Assembly (NCBI GenBank): GCA_021819205.1
Contig: JAKARV010000016.1
Span: forward strand, 1-50,696
Direction: 5' to 3'
Source of the DNA: Actinomycetes bacterium
GTDB taxonomy: Bacteria > Actinomycetota > Acidimicrobiia > Acidimicrobiales > Acidimicrobiaceae
Length of the DNA: 50,696 bases
Part shown: in pieces, positions 36,117-44,635 of the stretch
Layout: the number at the start of each line of letters is the position of its first letter
Position numbering within the stretch: the first letter of the stretch is position 1
The notes under the pieces: model-generated
Database searches by the model: none
The model's input: the letters and a program-made list of their open reading frames with translations, nothing else
What the model was told of the DNA's origin: nothing
Program-made: the position numbers and the translations under genes

Positions 36117-39100
36117 CTACTTGGCGTTAATGCCCGTGACGACCCCCAGCCCTGCCAACGCCTCACGCACGGTTGAGATTGGATCGGCTCCACGCGGGAG
36201 CGGAATGCTGAGCTGATCGCCTTTGAAACACGAACCGGCGAGGCGGCGAAGCCGCAGCTCCTTGGATGGAGAGAGCGAAATTGGAGATATCGCCACCTCC
36301 ATCTGCCCGGTTCTTGGAGATCGCTTCGCCGCCACCCTCCGAACACCGGAGGCGAGAAGCTCGACCCGAAGGCGGGCCATCTCGATCAAACTGCCGACTT
36401 CTGGGGGCATCGTTCCAAACCGGTCGGCAAGCTCCCTCGCGATCCCATCCACCTGGTCCTCTGCTTCTACCGTGGCGAGCCTGCGGTAGAAATCCATCCT
36501 TGAAGCCTCCTCGAAAACGTACGCCTCGGGGATGGAGTAGGAGACCGGAAGGTCGATGACGATCTCCGGAGCCTCGATCGCCGCAACGCTGGTCATCGAA
36601 CCGATCGCCTCCTGCACCAGCTTTACGTAGAGTTCGTAACCTACTGCGGACATGTGCCCGGACTGGCGCTGGCCCAAGATGGTACCTGCTCCCCGCAGCT
36701 CGAGGTCGCGCATGGCGATCCGATAGCCGGCGCCAAGATCGGTATTGTCGGCAATCGTCTTCAAGCGCTCTGCCGCGGTCTCCAGTATCGGGGTCCCCGG
36801 GGGGTAGAACAGGTATGCGTAAGCCCGCTGGCCAGAGCGCCCCACCCTCCCCCGCAACTGGTGAAGCTGCGCCAAGCCCAGTTTGTCGGCGTGATCAACG
36901 ATCAAGGTGTTGACCGAAGGGAGATCGATTCCATTTTCGATGATGGTCGTTGATACGAGAACATCCGCCTTGCGGTGCCAGAACTCCTGTACCACCCGCT
37001 CAAGCTCGCTCTCGCGCAGCTGCCCATGTGCTACCAGCACCCTCGCCGAAGGGACCAGTGCCTGGATCTTCCCGGCTACCCGATCAATGTCCTTCACCCG
37101 GTTATGCACGTAGAAGACTTGGCCACCACGCACCATCTCGCGGCGGATCGCCTCCTCTATCGCGCCGTCGTCATCGGGACCAACGTGGGTGAGAATAGGT
37201 TGCCGATCGAGCGGCGGGGTTCGGAGGAGTGAAAGGTCCCGGATGCCGACCAGCGAAAGCTCCAGCGTCCTCGGGATCGGGGTTGCCGAAAGTGTGAGGA
37301 TATCGATCTCGGGGTAAAGCTGCTTAATTTTCTCCTTGTGATTTACGCCAAAGCGCTGCTCCTCGTCGATCACCAAAAGCCCAAGACGCTTGAAACGGAC
37401 CCCCTTGCCCAAGAGGGCGTGCGTTGCCACCACGCAGTCCACTGACCCGTCGGAGAGGCCGGCCATGACCGCCTTAGCTTCCTTGCCCGAGTTGAAGCGC
37501 GAAAGCATGCCGACAGTGACCGGATAACTCCCGAAGCGGTCGGAAAATGTCTCAAAGTGCTGCGCGGCAAGGAGCGTGGTCGGGGCCAGCACCGCCACCT
37601 GGTAGCCGGACTGGATCACCTTGAAGGCTGCCCGGATCGCAACCTCGGTCTTCCCAAAACCTACGTCACCGCAGACCATGCGGTCCATCGGCTCCACGCG
37701 TTCGAGATCGTTCTTGACAACAGCTATCGCCCCAGCCTGGTCCGAGGTGAGCTCGAATGGAAAATCCCCCTCCATCTCCACCTGCCATGGTGTATCTTCG
37801 ATCATCGCGTTACCCTTGGTAACCAGCCGCTTCTGGTACAGCACGACCAGCTCCTGGGCTACTTCGCTAGCCGCACGGCGGGCCTTTGCCACTTGCCGCT
37901 GCCACTCGCCACCCGAAAGCCGGGTAGGGTGCGGCTCCTCCGAGCCGACGTAGATGGCCAACTTGCCGATCTGCTCCGACGGAAGAAAAAGGCTGTCGCC
38001 ACCGCCAAAACCGAGGTGAAGATAGTCTCGCTCCACTCCACCCATCGACTTCCGGGCAAGACCCCGGTAGATCGCAACCCCGTAAGATTCGTGAACAACG
38101 TAGCTCCCCGGCATGATGGCGTCAAAACTCTGGAGGGCGTCTGCACGGCGGACGGTACGCCGATGTGACTGCGGTACAACCAGCGGCCGGATTAGGTTGG
38201 CGTCGGCAATCACCGCAACCCGGAGTCGAGGCAGCACAAACGAGGAACTCAAAGCCACTCCCGAAAGAAGGTAGAGCCCCGCCGCCTCCGGCAATGCGGC
38301 AGGCTCCTCCAGCACTGCGCCGTAGCGCTCGTGAGCAGCCAGAGCGTCCCTAAGAGAACGCAGCCTCCCTGCAGTCGCCACCGTGAGGATTACCCGGTAG
38401 CCCTGATTGACAAACTGTCCGATCGTCGCCACCGCACCCTCGAAGTCTCGGTAGTCGAGCTGGATTCGGTCGATGACCAGATCTCCGGTCCCGGTCTCGA
38501 TCAGCTGCGCCGGAGTCGCCTTGATCCGCTCCACCGAAGCGATAAGGCCGGCTTCAATCTCTTCCGGCTTGACGCTCCACGTAGGGGCGAGCGCCTGTAT
38601 CAGAGTCTCCTCGTCTGCGCGCACCCGCTCCGCAAAGAGCGCCAGCGGACCAGGCGGTGACACCACTACCGTGTCCCCGGTGCCGAGCAGGTCGGTAAAG
38701 ATCGGCGCGTCTACGGCAACCGCGAGCGGAAAAAGTGCCTCGATCGGGTCGCTCGCCGACCCCTGGAGCATCGCCTCGATGCGGTCGCCGAGGGCTGGAA
38801 CTCGCTCCGCAAGGCGCCGGTACTCCATACCGATTTTGGCGTTAATCCTGATCTCACGGGCCGGCAGCACGACGACCTCTTCGATAGGACGGCTGCTCAG
38901 TTGGCTCGTGGGGTCGAACTCCGCCAGCCGGTCGAGTTCGTCATCGAAAAAGTCGGCGCGGACTGGGATGGCGGCGTTGGGTGGGAAGATGTCGAGAATC
39001 GATCCGCGAAGGGAAAACTCTCCAGGCGCGCCCACCTGGGGTTCGCGTACATAGCCCCAGCTGGTGATGGTCTCCACAACACTGGAGAGCCGGTAACGTC

Positions 39101-39506
39101 CGCCGCGCGCAAGCGCTAGCGGTTCGTAATCGAAAGCGGTACTGGCGAGGCGCATCAGCGCAGCCCGGGCGCTCGCAACCACGATAACGCCGGATCCGCC
39201 CTGCTTGCGCAGCGCCTGCAGAGCCCGCAAGCGCTCCCCGGTCGTCTCCACCGATGGCGTAACCCGCTCAAAAGGAAGGGTGTCCCAAGGCGGCAGGTAG
39301 AACAGGGACTCGTCCCCGACGATCTCACGCAGGTCATCGTAGGCCTGCTTGGCCTCGGCTTCGGTGGGAAGTATCCCAACAACGTTGCCACCCCGTGAAA
39401 CCGCCAGTGCCGCCAGGCCGACAGCCAGCGGAGACGGCATCCCGCCCCCTTCGTCGACAAGCCTTCCCATTCGGCTAGCCACGCCAAGCAGGAGTGCGCT
39501 AGCCAA
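36117..39506 (-). CDS. mfd: Transcription-repair coupling factor Mfd
   Basis: A 1129-residue protein of normal length. An N-terminal UvrB-like region is followed by the RNA polymerase interaction domain (GSYVVHESYGVAIYRGL). The SF2 translocase has Walker A GDVGFGKTEVA, Walker B VIDEEQRFGV and motif III TLSATPIPRTLE, plus the RecG-like TRG region and a C-terminal TRCF domain. It displaces stalled RNA polymerase and recruits UvrA. The TTG start at 39506 overlaps the end of pth by 8 bases. Confidence 0.97.
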   Translation of the reverse strand: MASALLLGVASRMGRLVDEGGGMPSPLAVGLAALAVSRGGNVVGILPTEAEAKQAYDDLREIVGDESLFYLPPWDTLPFERVTPSVETTGERLRALQALRKQGGSGVIVVASARAALMRLASTAFDYEPLALARGGRYRLSSVVETITSWGYVREPQVGAPGEFSLRGSILDIFPPNAAIPVRADFFDDELDRLAEFDPTSQLSSRPIEEVVVLPAREIRINAKIGMEYRRLAERVPALGDRIEAMLQGSASDPIEALFPLAVAVDAPIFTDLLGTGDTVVVSPPGPLALFAERVRADEETLIQALAPTWSVKPEEIEAGLIASVERIKATPAQLIETGTGDLVIDRIQLDYRDFEGAVATIGQFVNQGYRVILTVATAGRLRSLRDALAAHERYGAVLEEPAALPEAAGLYLLSGVALSSSFVLPRLRVAVIADANLIRPLVVPQSHRRTVRRADALQSFDAIMPGSYVVHESYGVAIYRGLARKSMGGVERDYLHLGFGGGDSLFLPSEQIGKLAIYVGSEEPHPTRLSGGEWQRQVAKARRAASEVAQELVVLYQKRLVTKGNAMIEDTPWQVEMEGDFPFELTSDQAGAIAVVKNDLERVEPMDRMVCGDVGFGKTEVAIRAAFKVIQSGYQVAVLAPTTLLAAQHFETFSDRFGSYPVTVGMLSRFNSGKEAKAVMAGLSDGSVDCVVATHALLGKGVRFKRLGLLVIDEEQRFGVNHKEKIKQLYPEIDILTLSATPIPRTLELSLVGIRDLSLLRTPPLDRQPILTHVGPDDDGAIEEAIRREMVRGGQVFYVHNRVKDIDRVAGKIQALVPSARVLVAHGQLRESELERVVQEFWHRKADVLVSTTIIENGIDLPSVNTLIVDHADKLGLAQLHQLRGRVGRSGQRAYAYLFYPPGTPILETAAERLKTIADNTDLGAGYRIAMRDLELRGAGTILGQRQSGHMSAVGYELYVKLVQEAIGSMTSVAAIEAPEIVIDLPVSYSIPEAYVFEEASRMDFYRRLATVEAEDQVDGIARELADRFGTMPPEVGSLIEMARLRVELLASGVRRVAAKRSPRTGQMEVAISPISLSPSKELRLRRLAGSCFKGDQLSIPLPRGADPISTVREALAGLGVVTGINAK

Positions 39507-40071
39507 CTTCCGGCAACCCCCGATGGTTGTGAAGACTCATCGCCCGGTTGGGACCGTGCCTGATAAGGTCAACGACGCTTGCGGTCGCCTCCACAATCGC
39601 CACCTCGAGCAGTTCGCGTTCCTCCAAGGCAGGGGGGTGGAGAACGTAGCCAACGACCTCCTCTCTGCTCGACGGCCGTCCAACGCCAATCCGCACTCGA
39701 GTGAAATCCCTGGAACCGAGGTGATGCGCCACCGACTTCAAGCCGTTGTGGCCCGCAAGGCCACCACCCTGCTTGATCTGCACCCGGCCGACCGCGAGAT
39801 CGATCTCATCATGGACGACTATCAGATCGGACAAGTTGGCGATCTTGAAGTAGCGGAGCGCCTCGCGCACCGCTACTCCGGACTCGTTCATATAGGTCTG
39901 AGGGAGGAGCGCCAAAACTCGAACCCCATCAATCTGTGCCTGGCCGAGCAGAGAGTGGTGGCGGTACCCAAGGGTCGCGCCAGCCTCGGCCGCGAAGCGT
40001 TCGAGGACTCGAAAACCGATGTTGTGGCGGGTATCTCGATACTTGGAGCCGGGATTCCCCAGCCCGACCAC
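39499..40071 (-). CDS. pth: Peptidyl-tRNA hydrolase
   Basis: A 190-residue bacterial Pth. It has GLGNPGSKY at the start, TRHNIGF with the catalytic His, LLPQTYMNESG, VVHDEIDL with the Asp and GLAGHNGLKS with the Asn. It recycles peptidyl-tRNA dropped from ribosomes. The GTG at 40071 is the only reasonable start; family members usually have two or three more residues before VVGLGNP, and the frame upstream (RVAV) has no other start codon. It follows the L25 gene by 35 bases. Confidence 0.95.
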   Translation of the reverse strand: MVGLGNPGSKYRDTRHNIGFRVLERFAAEAGATLGYRHHSLLGQAQIDGVRVLALLPQTYMNESGVAVREALRYFKIANLSDLIVVHDEIDLAVGRVQIKQGGGLAGHNGLKSVAHHLGSRDFTRVRIGVGRPSSREEVVGYVLHPPALEERELLEVAIVEATASVVDLIRHGPNRAMSLHNHRGLPEVG

Positions 40072-40106
40072 CGCTACCCGCCGGAGCGCCGACGGAACCT
40101 CCGTAG

Positions 40107-40622
40107 CTAACCCTCCTCGGAAAGCCTGGCAACCGGCGTATCCGCCGCTGTCACCAGGACAACTCCCTTCGGCAACTGAATGCCTCCGGCAAGCACTACC
40201 TCTTCGGCGATATCAGCAGCGCTCACCCTCACCACGGCCGGTATCATCGCCGGCCGGCCCTTGACCACGATCGAAGAGATCAAGAGTTCGACCCCGTCAG
40301 CGAGTACCTCCACCGTCGCCTCCATCTCCTCCGCTGCGTCCACAGCCAAAAAGTCAAGGTGAGAAAGCACCCGGCGTACCGGATGGCGCTGGACGTCCTG
40401 GAGCTTGACGAGCACGGTGGAGCCCTCAACACTTAGGTCCAACAGAACCCCGGTGGTCACCCTGTGGCTGAGCGCAGTCTCAAAATCATGAGCGTTGACA
40501 AAAAGCCGGAGCGGCTCCTGGGTCTTCCCGTAGAGGATGGCGGGAACACTCCCCTCCCTGCGCAACCGCCGCGACGCCCTCGAGCCGGCCTCCCGGCCGG
40601 TCTCAGCAACAACCTGTACCAC
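40107..40622 (-). CDS. rplY: Ribosomal protein L25/TL5 (general stress CTC type)
   Basis: A 171-residue two-domain L25. The 5S-rRNA-binding N-terminal domain has GSRASRRLRREGSVPAILYG and the C-terminal TL5-type beta domain ends PVARLSEEG. It binds 5S rRNA in the central protuberance. GTG 40622 follows AAGGGG. The gene sits between prs and pth, the conserved actinobacterial order. The C-terminal tail is short compared with CTC proteins that carry an acidic extension. Confidence 0.93.
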   Translation of the reverse strand: MVQVVAETGREAGSRASRRLRREGSVPAILYGKTQEPLRLFVNAHDFETALSHRVTTGVLLDLSVEGSTVLVKLQDVQRHPVRRVLSHLDFLAVDAAEEMEATVEVLADGVELLISSIVVKGRPAMIPAVVRVSAADIAEEVVLAGGIQLPKGVVLVTAADTPVARLSEEG

Positions 40623-40680
40623 AGTTACCCCTTAAGTAAGCATCGGCATGACAAACTAACCAGCATACAAGGCTCGCGCA

Positions 40681-41652
40681 TCAGGAGAGATTGTCCCCCT
40701 GGAAAAGCTCCGAGACCGAGCCGTCCTCGAAGACGGCAGCGATGGCGTCGGCAAGCACCTTCGCGATGGAGACCACCTCCAGTTTCGGGATGAGCCGGTC
40801 CCCGGAGAGCGGAAGCGTATTGGTGACTACGACCTTGGTGACCGGAGAGTCCATCAACCGCTTGGGAGCCGGTCCCGACAAAATCGCGTGGGTTGCCATC
40901 ACCCAGACCTCCCGTGCGCCCCTCCTCACCAAGAGGTCTGCTGCTGCCGTAACGGTTCCCGCGGTATCGATCATGTCGTCTACGATGACGCAGTGGTGCC
41001 CCGACACCTCACCGACCACCTCGAGGGCGGTTACCACGTTCGCCGTTCCCTTGGGCCGGCTCTTGTGGACAAGAGCAAGGCTTGCCCCAAGGCGCTGGGC
41101 GTACCGCTCGGCGACCTTTACCCTGCCCGCATCCGGCGCGACGATGACAAGATCCTTGGTTACCTGCGCGCGGAGGTAGTTTGTGAGCACCTGCGAGGCG
41201 GTCAAATGGTCAACGGGGCCGTCGAAAAACCCTTGAATCTGCCCGGAGTGGAGATCCACTGCAACCAGCCTGTCGGCGCCAGCCGCCTGGAAGAGGTCGG
41301 CTACCAGCTTGGCGGTGATCGGCTCCCGGCCCGAGGACTTCCGATCCTGGCGCGAGTAGCCGTAGTACGGGCAGACCGCCGTGATCCGCTTTGCGGACGC
41401 GCGCTTAGCCGCGTCCACCATGATCAGCTGCTCGAAGATCGAGTCATTGACCGGACCCACGTGGCTCTGGAGTATGAAGATGTCCTTTCCCCTCACCGAC
41501 TGATCGAACCGGGACATGATCTCTCCGTCAGAGAACTCCCTGAGGGTGATGGCCCCAAGCTCTATATCCAGGTATCTCGCCACCTCGAGGGCCAGCTCGG
41601 GATGGGCTCTGCCGCTAAAGAGCTCGAGTCTTTTGCGAGGTACAAGCTCCAT
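40681..41652 (-). CDS. prs: Ribose-phosphate pyrophosphokinase
   Basis: A 323-residue PRPP synthase, with ATP-binding YYGYSRQDRK, the flexible loop, VDLHSGQIQGFFDGPVDHL (metal and ribose-5-phosphate) and the PRPP loop VIVDDMIDTAGT. It makes PRPP for nucleotide, histidine and tryptophan synthesis. ATG 41652 has AAGGAG eight bases upstream; the GTG one codon earlier is possible. It is 81 bases downstream of glmU. Confidence 0.97.
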   Translation of the reverse strand: MELVPRKRLELFSGRAHPELALEVARYLDIELGAITLREFSDGEIMSRFDQSVRGKDIFILQSHVGPVNDSIFEQLIMVDAAKRASAKRITAVCPYYGYSRQDRKSSGREPITAKLVADLFQAAGADRLVAVDLHSGQIQGFFDGPVDHLTASQVLTNYLRAQVTKDLVIVAPDAGRVKVAERYAQRLGASLALVHKSRPKGTANVVTALEVVGEVSGHHCVIVDDMIDTAGTVTAAADLLVRRGAREVWVMATHAILSGPAPKRLMDSPVTKVVVTNTLPLSGDRLIPKLEVVSIAKVLADAIAAVFEDGSVSELFQGDNLS

Positions 41653-41733
41653 CACGGCTACTCCTTAAGAAATTCTGCGCAAACCAATCTAGCGCCCCCG
41701 CCGCCCGATCGGAACTTTCCCTGCGCGGCCGAA

Positions 41734-42831
41734 TCACTTGATACGAGTAAACGCCTCGACCACTTCGTTATCGCCGATAGCGCCGCCATCCATCACCGCC
41801 ACATAGGGGCCGACCGTGGCTCCGGATCCTATTGATGCCCCTACCGCGTCCACTTTTATCAGCGTCGTCCCATCACCCACCTGGGTATCGATCAGCCGGC
41901 ACTCGGGGCCGATGTCAGCGCCGGAGCCAACTACCGTCTCGCCCAGCAAAAGAGTGTTCGGCCATATCGTTGTATCCCTTCCGATAACCACCTGGGTATC
42001 GATGGTGATCGTCTCCGGCCTCACCATCATCACGCCATTATGGAGGTGCCGGATGGCGATCCGGCGACGCATCTCTTCCTCCGCCTTGACTAGTTGGTAG
42101 CGGTCGTTCACCCCCATCGCCTCTACTGGATCCGGAACGACCAGGGTGTCCACCGAGTAACCCGACTGGACCAGCATCTCGATGGCGTCGGTCAGGTAGT
42201 ACTCCCCCTGTGCGTTAGTGGGGGCAATGCGGCGCAGAGCGGCAGGAAGTACGGAGAGGTCAAACAGGTAGATTCCCGTGTTCACCTCACGAAGCTCAGT
42301 TCCCGGCCCCTCGATCTCCCGATCCTCCACTATCTTGAGCACCTCGCCTTTGCGGTCACGAAAGATCCTCCCGTACCCTTCCGGCTCATCGAGGTTCATG
42401 GTGAGGATGGTGGCGGCGTTGCGGCCATGGCGATGGTGGTCGGCGAGCAGATTCAGGGTCTCTGCAGAGATGAGCGGGGTATCTGCCGGCACCACCAGCA
42501 GCTCGCTCTCCGATGCCGCGATGCCAGGGAGAAGGTCGGGAAGGCGAGAAAGCCCGACGCCCACCGCGTCCCCGGTACCCCGCTGGTCGAGTTGGATCGC
42601 GGTCACGACATCAACCGCACCGCGGACCGAGCGGGAGATCTCCTGCTCCACTCGATCAGCCTCGTGGCCAACGACCACTACCACCCTGGCAAGATCCTCC
42701 AAACCCTCGACGGCTCCGAGAACATGGCCGAGCATCGACATTCCACACAGCTTCATCAGCGGCTTGGGGCGCTTAGAGAGCATCCTCGTTCCCTTCCCCG
42801 CAGCAAGAATCAACGCGTACCTGCTCGTCAC
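41734..42831 (-). CDS. glmU: Short GlmU: N-acetylglucosamine-1-phosphate uridylyltransferase lacking the acetyltransferase region
   Basis: A 365-residue protein. Residues 1-240 form the uridylyltransferase: LILAAGKGTRMLSKRPKPL, the QRGTGDAV uracil-binding loop, VVPADTPLI and GIYLFD. Residues 255-365 form about four left-handed beta-helix coils ending GPYVAVMDGGAIGDNEVVEAF. In full GlmU (450-480 residues) the acetyltransferase Lys, His, Tyr and Asn residues all lie beyond this point; here a stop follows and the next 81 bases before prs encode nothing similar. So only the UDP-GlcNAc step is expected. GTG 42831 has AGGAGG just upstream, overlapping the GH30 gene stop. Confidence 0.88.
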   Translation of the reverse strand: MTSRYALILAAGKGTRMLSKRPKPLMKLCGMSMLGHVLGAVEGLEDLARVVVVVGHEADRVEQEISRSVRGAVDVVTAIQLDQRGTGDAVGVGLSRLPDLLPGIAASESELLVVPADTPLISAETLNLLADHHRHGRNAATILTMNLDEPEGYGRIFRDRKGEVLKIVEDREIEGPGTELREVNTGIYLFDLSVLPAALRRIAPTNAQGEYYLTDAIEMLVQSGYSVDTLVVPDPVEAMGVNDRYQLVKAEEEMRRRIAIRHLHNGVMMVRPETITIDTQVVIGRDTTIWPNTLLLGETVVGSGADIGPECRLIDTQVGDGTTLIKVDAVGASIGSGATVGPYVAVMDGGAIGDNEVVEAFTRIK

Positions 42832-42839
42832 CAAACCTC

Positions 42840-44393
42840 CTATCGATCCAAACGATGCCCGATCCGGAACACGTATGAAGTAACGCTAAACGGCTCGCTC
42901 AAAGCCAAAGCTATCCGCCCCGATACAGTCGGCAGATCGATCTTCGACAAGCTCTTGGACGAAGAGGTCGAGACCGCTTTCTCAGGGATGAGCGCGCCTT
43001 TCCCTCCGGGAAAATCGATCTGGAGGGGAAGGTTTGGCGAACCCTGCGGGGTCAGGTTTATCGCCACCACCACCTCCTGGTTCCCTTCAACCGCCGCCAG
43101 CGCTTCAACGCGAGCGTCCGAGGTTGCCACCGGCACCAGGCTAGCGCCTGGACGAAGATAGCGTGAGAAGTTTCCGAGAACGTAATACCTTTTGGTAAGG
43201 TAAAGCTGGCGGTCTCCGTCGGCGAGCCCGTTCAAATCGAAGTAGATCAAGCCGTCGTTGCGACCAAGAACGTTGACGCTTCGAAAGCAGCTTGGATCGG
43301 CCGCCGGATCGCAGCCAAGGTCCGGTGAGAGGGCTAGCCACCAATCAAAGGCGGAGGCGCCTGCGACCATCAAATCGTTGTAGATGGTGGTGGCGAGCCA
43401 CATCGCCGATGTCATCGTCGGGTCGTACTGGTACCCGAATCCGGCGCCATCGTAACAGCAGATCTCCGTAGCCCACACCGGAACTCCAACCTTTTTCGAA
43501 AGCGCCGCGACCTTGGAGAGAAGCGCTTTTGAAGGGAAGTCGTAGCCGTGAAAGGCCAGCGCCGCCAGCGAGCCCCTGACGCCCGGATACGCGGTCCACA
43601 CCGGGGCGGCACCCAAGAACTGGTGATTCACGAAGGATGACTCGTCGGCGATCACTCTGCACCACGGCGCGACAACCGACAGATCGTGGGCGAGAGCCAC
43701 GATGAGCGGTCCCCGCTCCGCTACCGGAACTCTCATGCCCTCTTGGCGGCACGCCGGCTGCGACCCGGCCGGCTCGTTCATTGGCGAGAGGTACGAGAGC
43801 CGGACCCCGTAAGTCGCTGCAATCCCCGCCACCGTGGCGGCAAGTTCCTGGGCGTACGCGTCGATTTTGGAGGGGAGGAGATAGCCGCCGCAGCTCTGTT
43901 TGTTTGAGGTGAACTCGGGCGGAGCCGAGTTGACGAAGCCCACTAAATCCTTGACCCCGTACCGCTTCGCCTGCTTGAGAAAAAAAACTCCCTGCGGGTC
44001 GGCAGCCAGATTGAGCGTACCGTTGGGCTGGTAAAAAGAGGGAGGCGCCTTCCACGGCGTGTCAACTCCCACTCCGCCGCCACCGATGTTGAAGCGGAAC
44101 TGCGAGAGACGGAGGCCGCTCTTCGAGTAGAGAAGCTGACCGACCCGGGAACGGGTTTTGGCGCCTAGGGCGTAGACCGGAGATGACCACCACGCTCCGG
44201 AGGCACCGATTCCAGTCAGCTTGTGGGAGGGGTTTGCCGAGACGGAGAGTACCACGGTCGACTGCCTCACCGGCTGTGAAACCGCCGAAGGAGCTCTCGC
44301 TGTCTCCACGACGTCCGCAGCCAAAACGACCACGAGCAAAATCGAAAGCGTGAGCACGACTCCGCGCGCGAGCGAGCCAAGAAACGCCTTCAC
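42840..44393 (-). CDS. Secreted glycoside hydrolase, GH30-like
   Basis: About 517 residues. A signal anchor (VVLTLSILLVVVLAADV) starts near residue 12. A TIM barrel follows: LTGIGASGAWWSS, FRFNIGGGGVGVDTP, then LSYLSPMNEPAGSQPAC with the acid/base Glu, and VPVWATEICC with the likely nucleophile Glu. A beta domain ends the protein. The pattern fits GH30 enzymes (such as endo-beta-1,6-galactanases and relatives). GTG 44393 (AAGGGAG upstream) gives a normal signal peptide; GTG 44441 is an alternative. The substrate is unknown. It ends directly on the glmU ribosome site. Confidence 0.8.
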   Translation of the reverse strand: MKAFLGSLARGVVLTLSILLVVVLAADVVETARAPSAVSQPVRQSTVVLSVSANPSHKLTGIGASGAWWSSPVYALGAKTRSRVGQLLYSKSGLRLSQFRFNIGGGGVGVDTPWKAPPSFYQPNGTLNLAADPQGVFFLKQAKRYGVKDLVGFVNSAPPEFTSNKQSCGGYLLPSKIDAYAQELAATVAGIAATYGVRLSYLSPMNEPAGSQPACRQEGMRVPVAERGPLIVALAHDLSVVAPWCRVIADESSFVNHQFLGAAPVWTAYPGVRGSLAALAFHGYDFPSKALLSKVAALSKKVGVPVWATEICCYDGAGFGYQYDPTMTSAMWLATTIYNDLMVAGASAFDWWLALSPDLGCDPAADPSCFRSVNVLGRNDGLIYFDLNGLADGDRQLYLTKRYYVLGNFSRYLRPGASLVPVATSDARVEALAAVEGNQEVVVAINLTPQGSPNLPLQIDFPGGKGALIPEKAVSTSSSKSLSKIDLPTVSGRIALALSEPFSVTSYVFRIGHRLDR

Positions 44394-44454
44394 CCCCTTT
44401 ATCTCCCTTCTCCTCGCCCAGCCAAGAAGATGCGCGCTCACCCTAGCTCACCTG

Positions 44455-44526
44455 ATGGAAACCAGATCGAGGCCAGCGCGCATCTCGGCTAAGCGGCAAG
44501 AAAAGAACAACCAAGACGGTTTCCAT
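44455..44526. promoter_or_regulatory. 9-bp inverted repeat ATGGAAACC...GGTTTCCAT upstream of the GH30 gene
   Basis: Exact 9-base arms at 44455-44463 and 44518-44526 are 54 bases apart in the 194-base gap between the S9 peptidase stop and the GH30 start. The halves resemble LacI/GalR half-operators (TGGAAAC), which would suit sugar control of the GH30-glmU operon. The spacing is wide for one dimer, so looping or a long stem are also possible. Confidence 0.35.
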
Positions 44527-44635
44527 GCCGACATCCTCCACTCCAGCGTTTACTGGTGGCAGATCTTTGGCCGGCAATCAAGCGTCCCTTCCACTCGCTT
44601 GTCCATAACGATAACGGCAGAATCAGCTAATGAGC

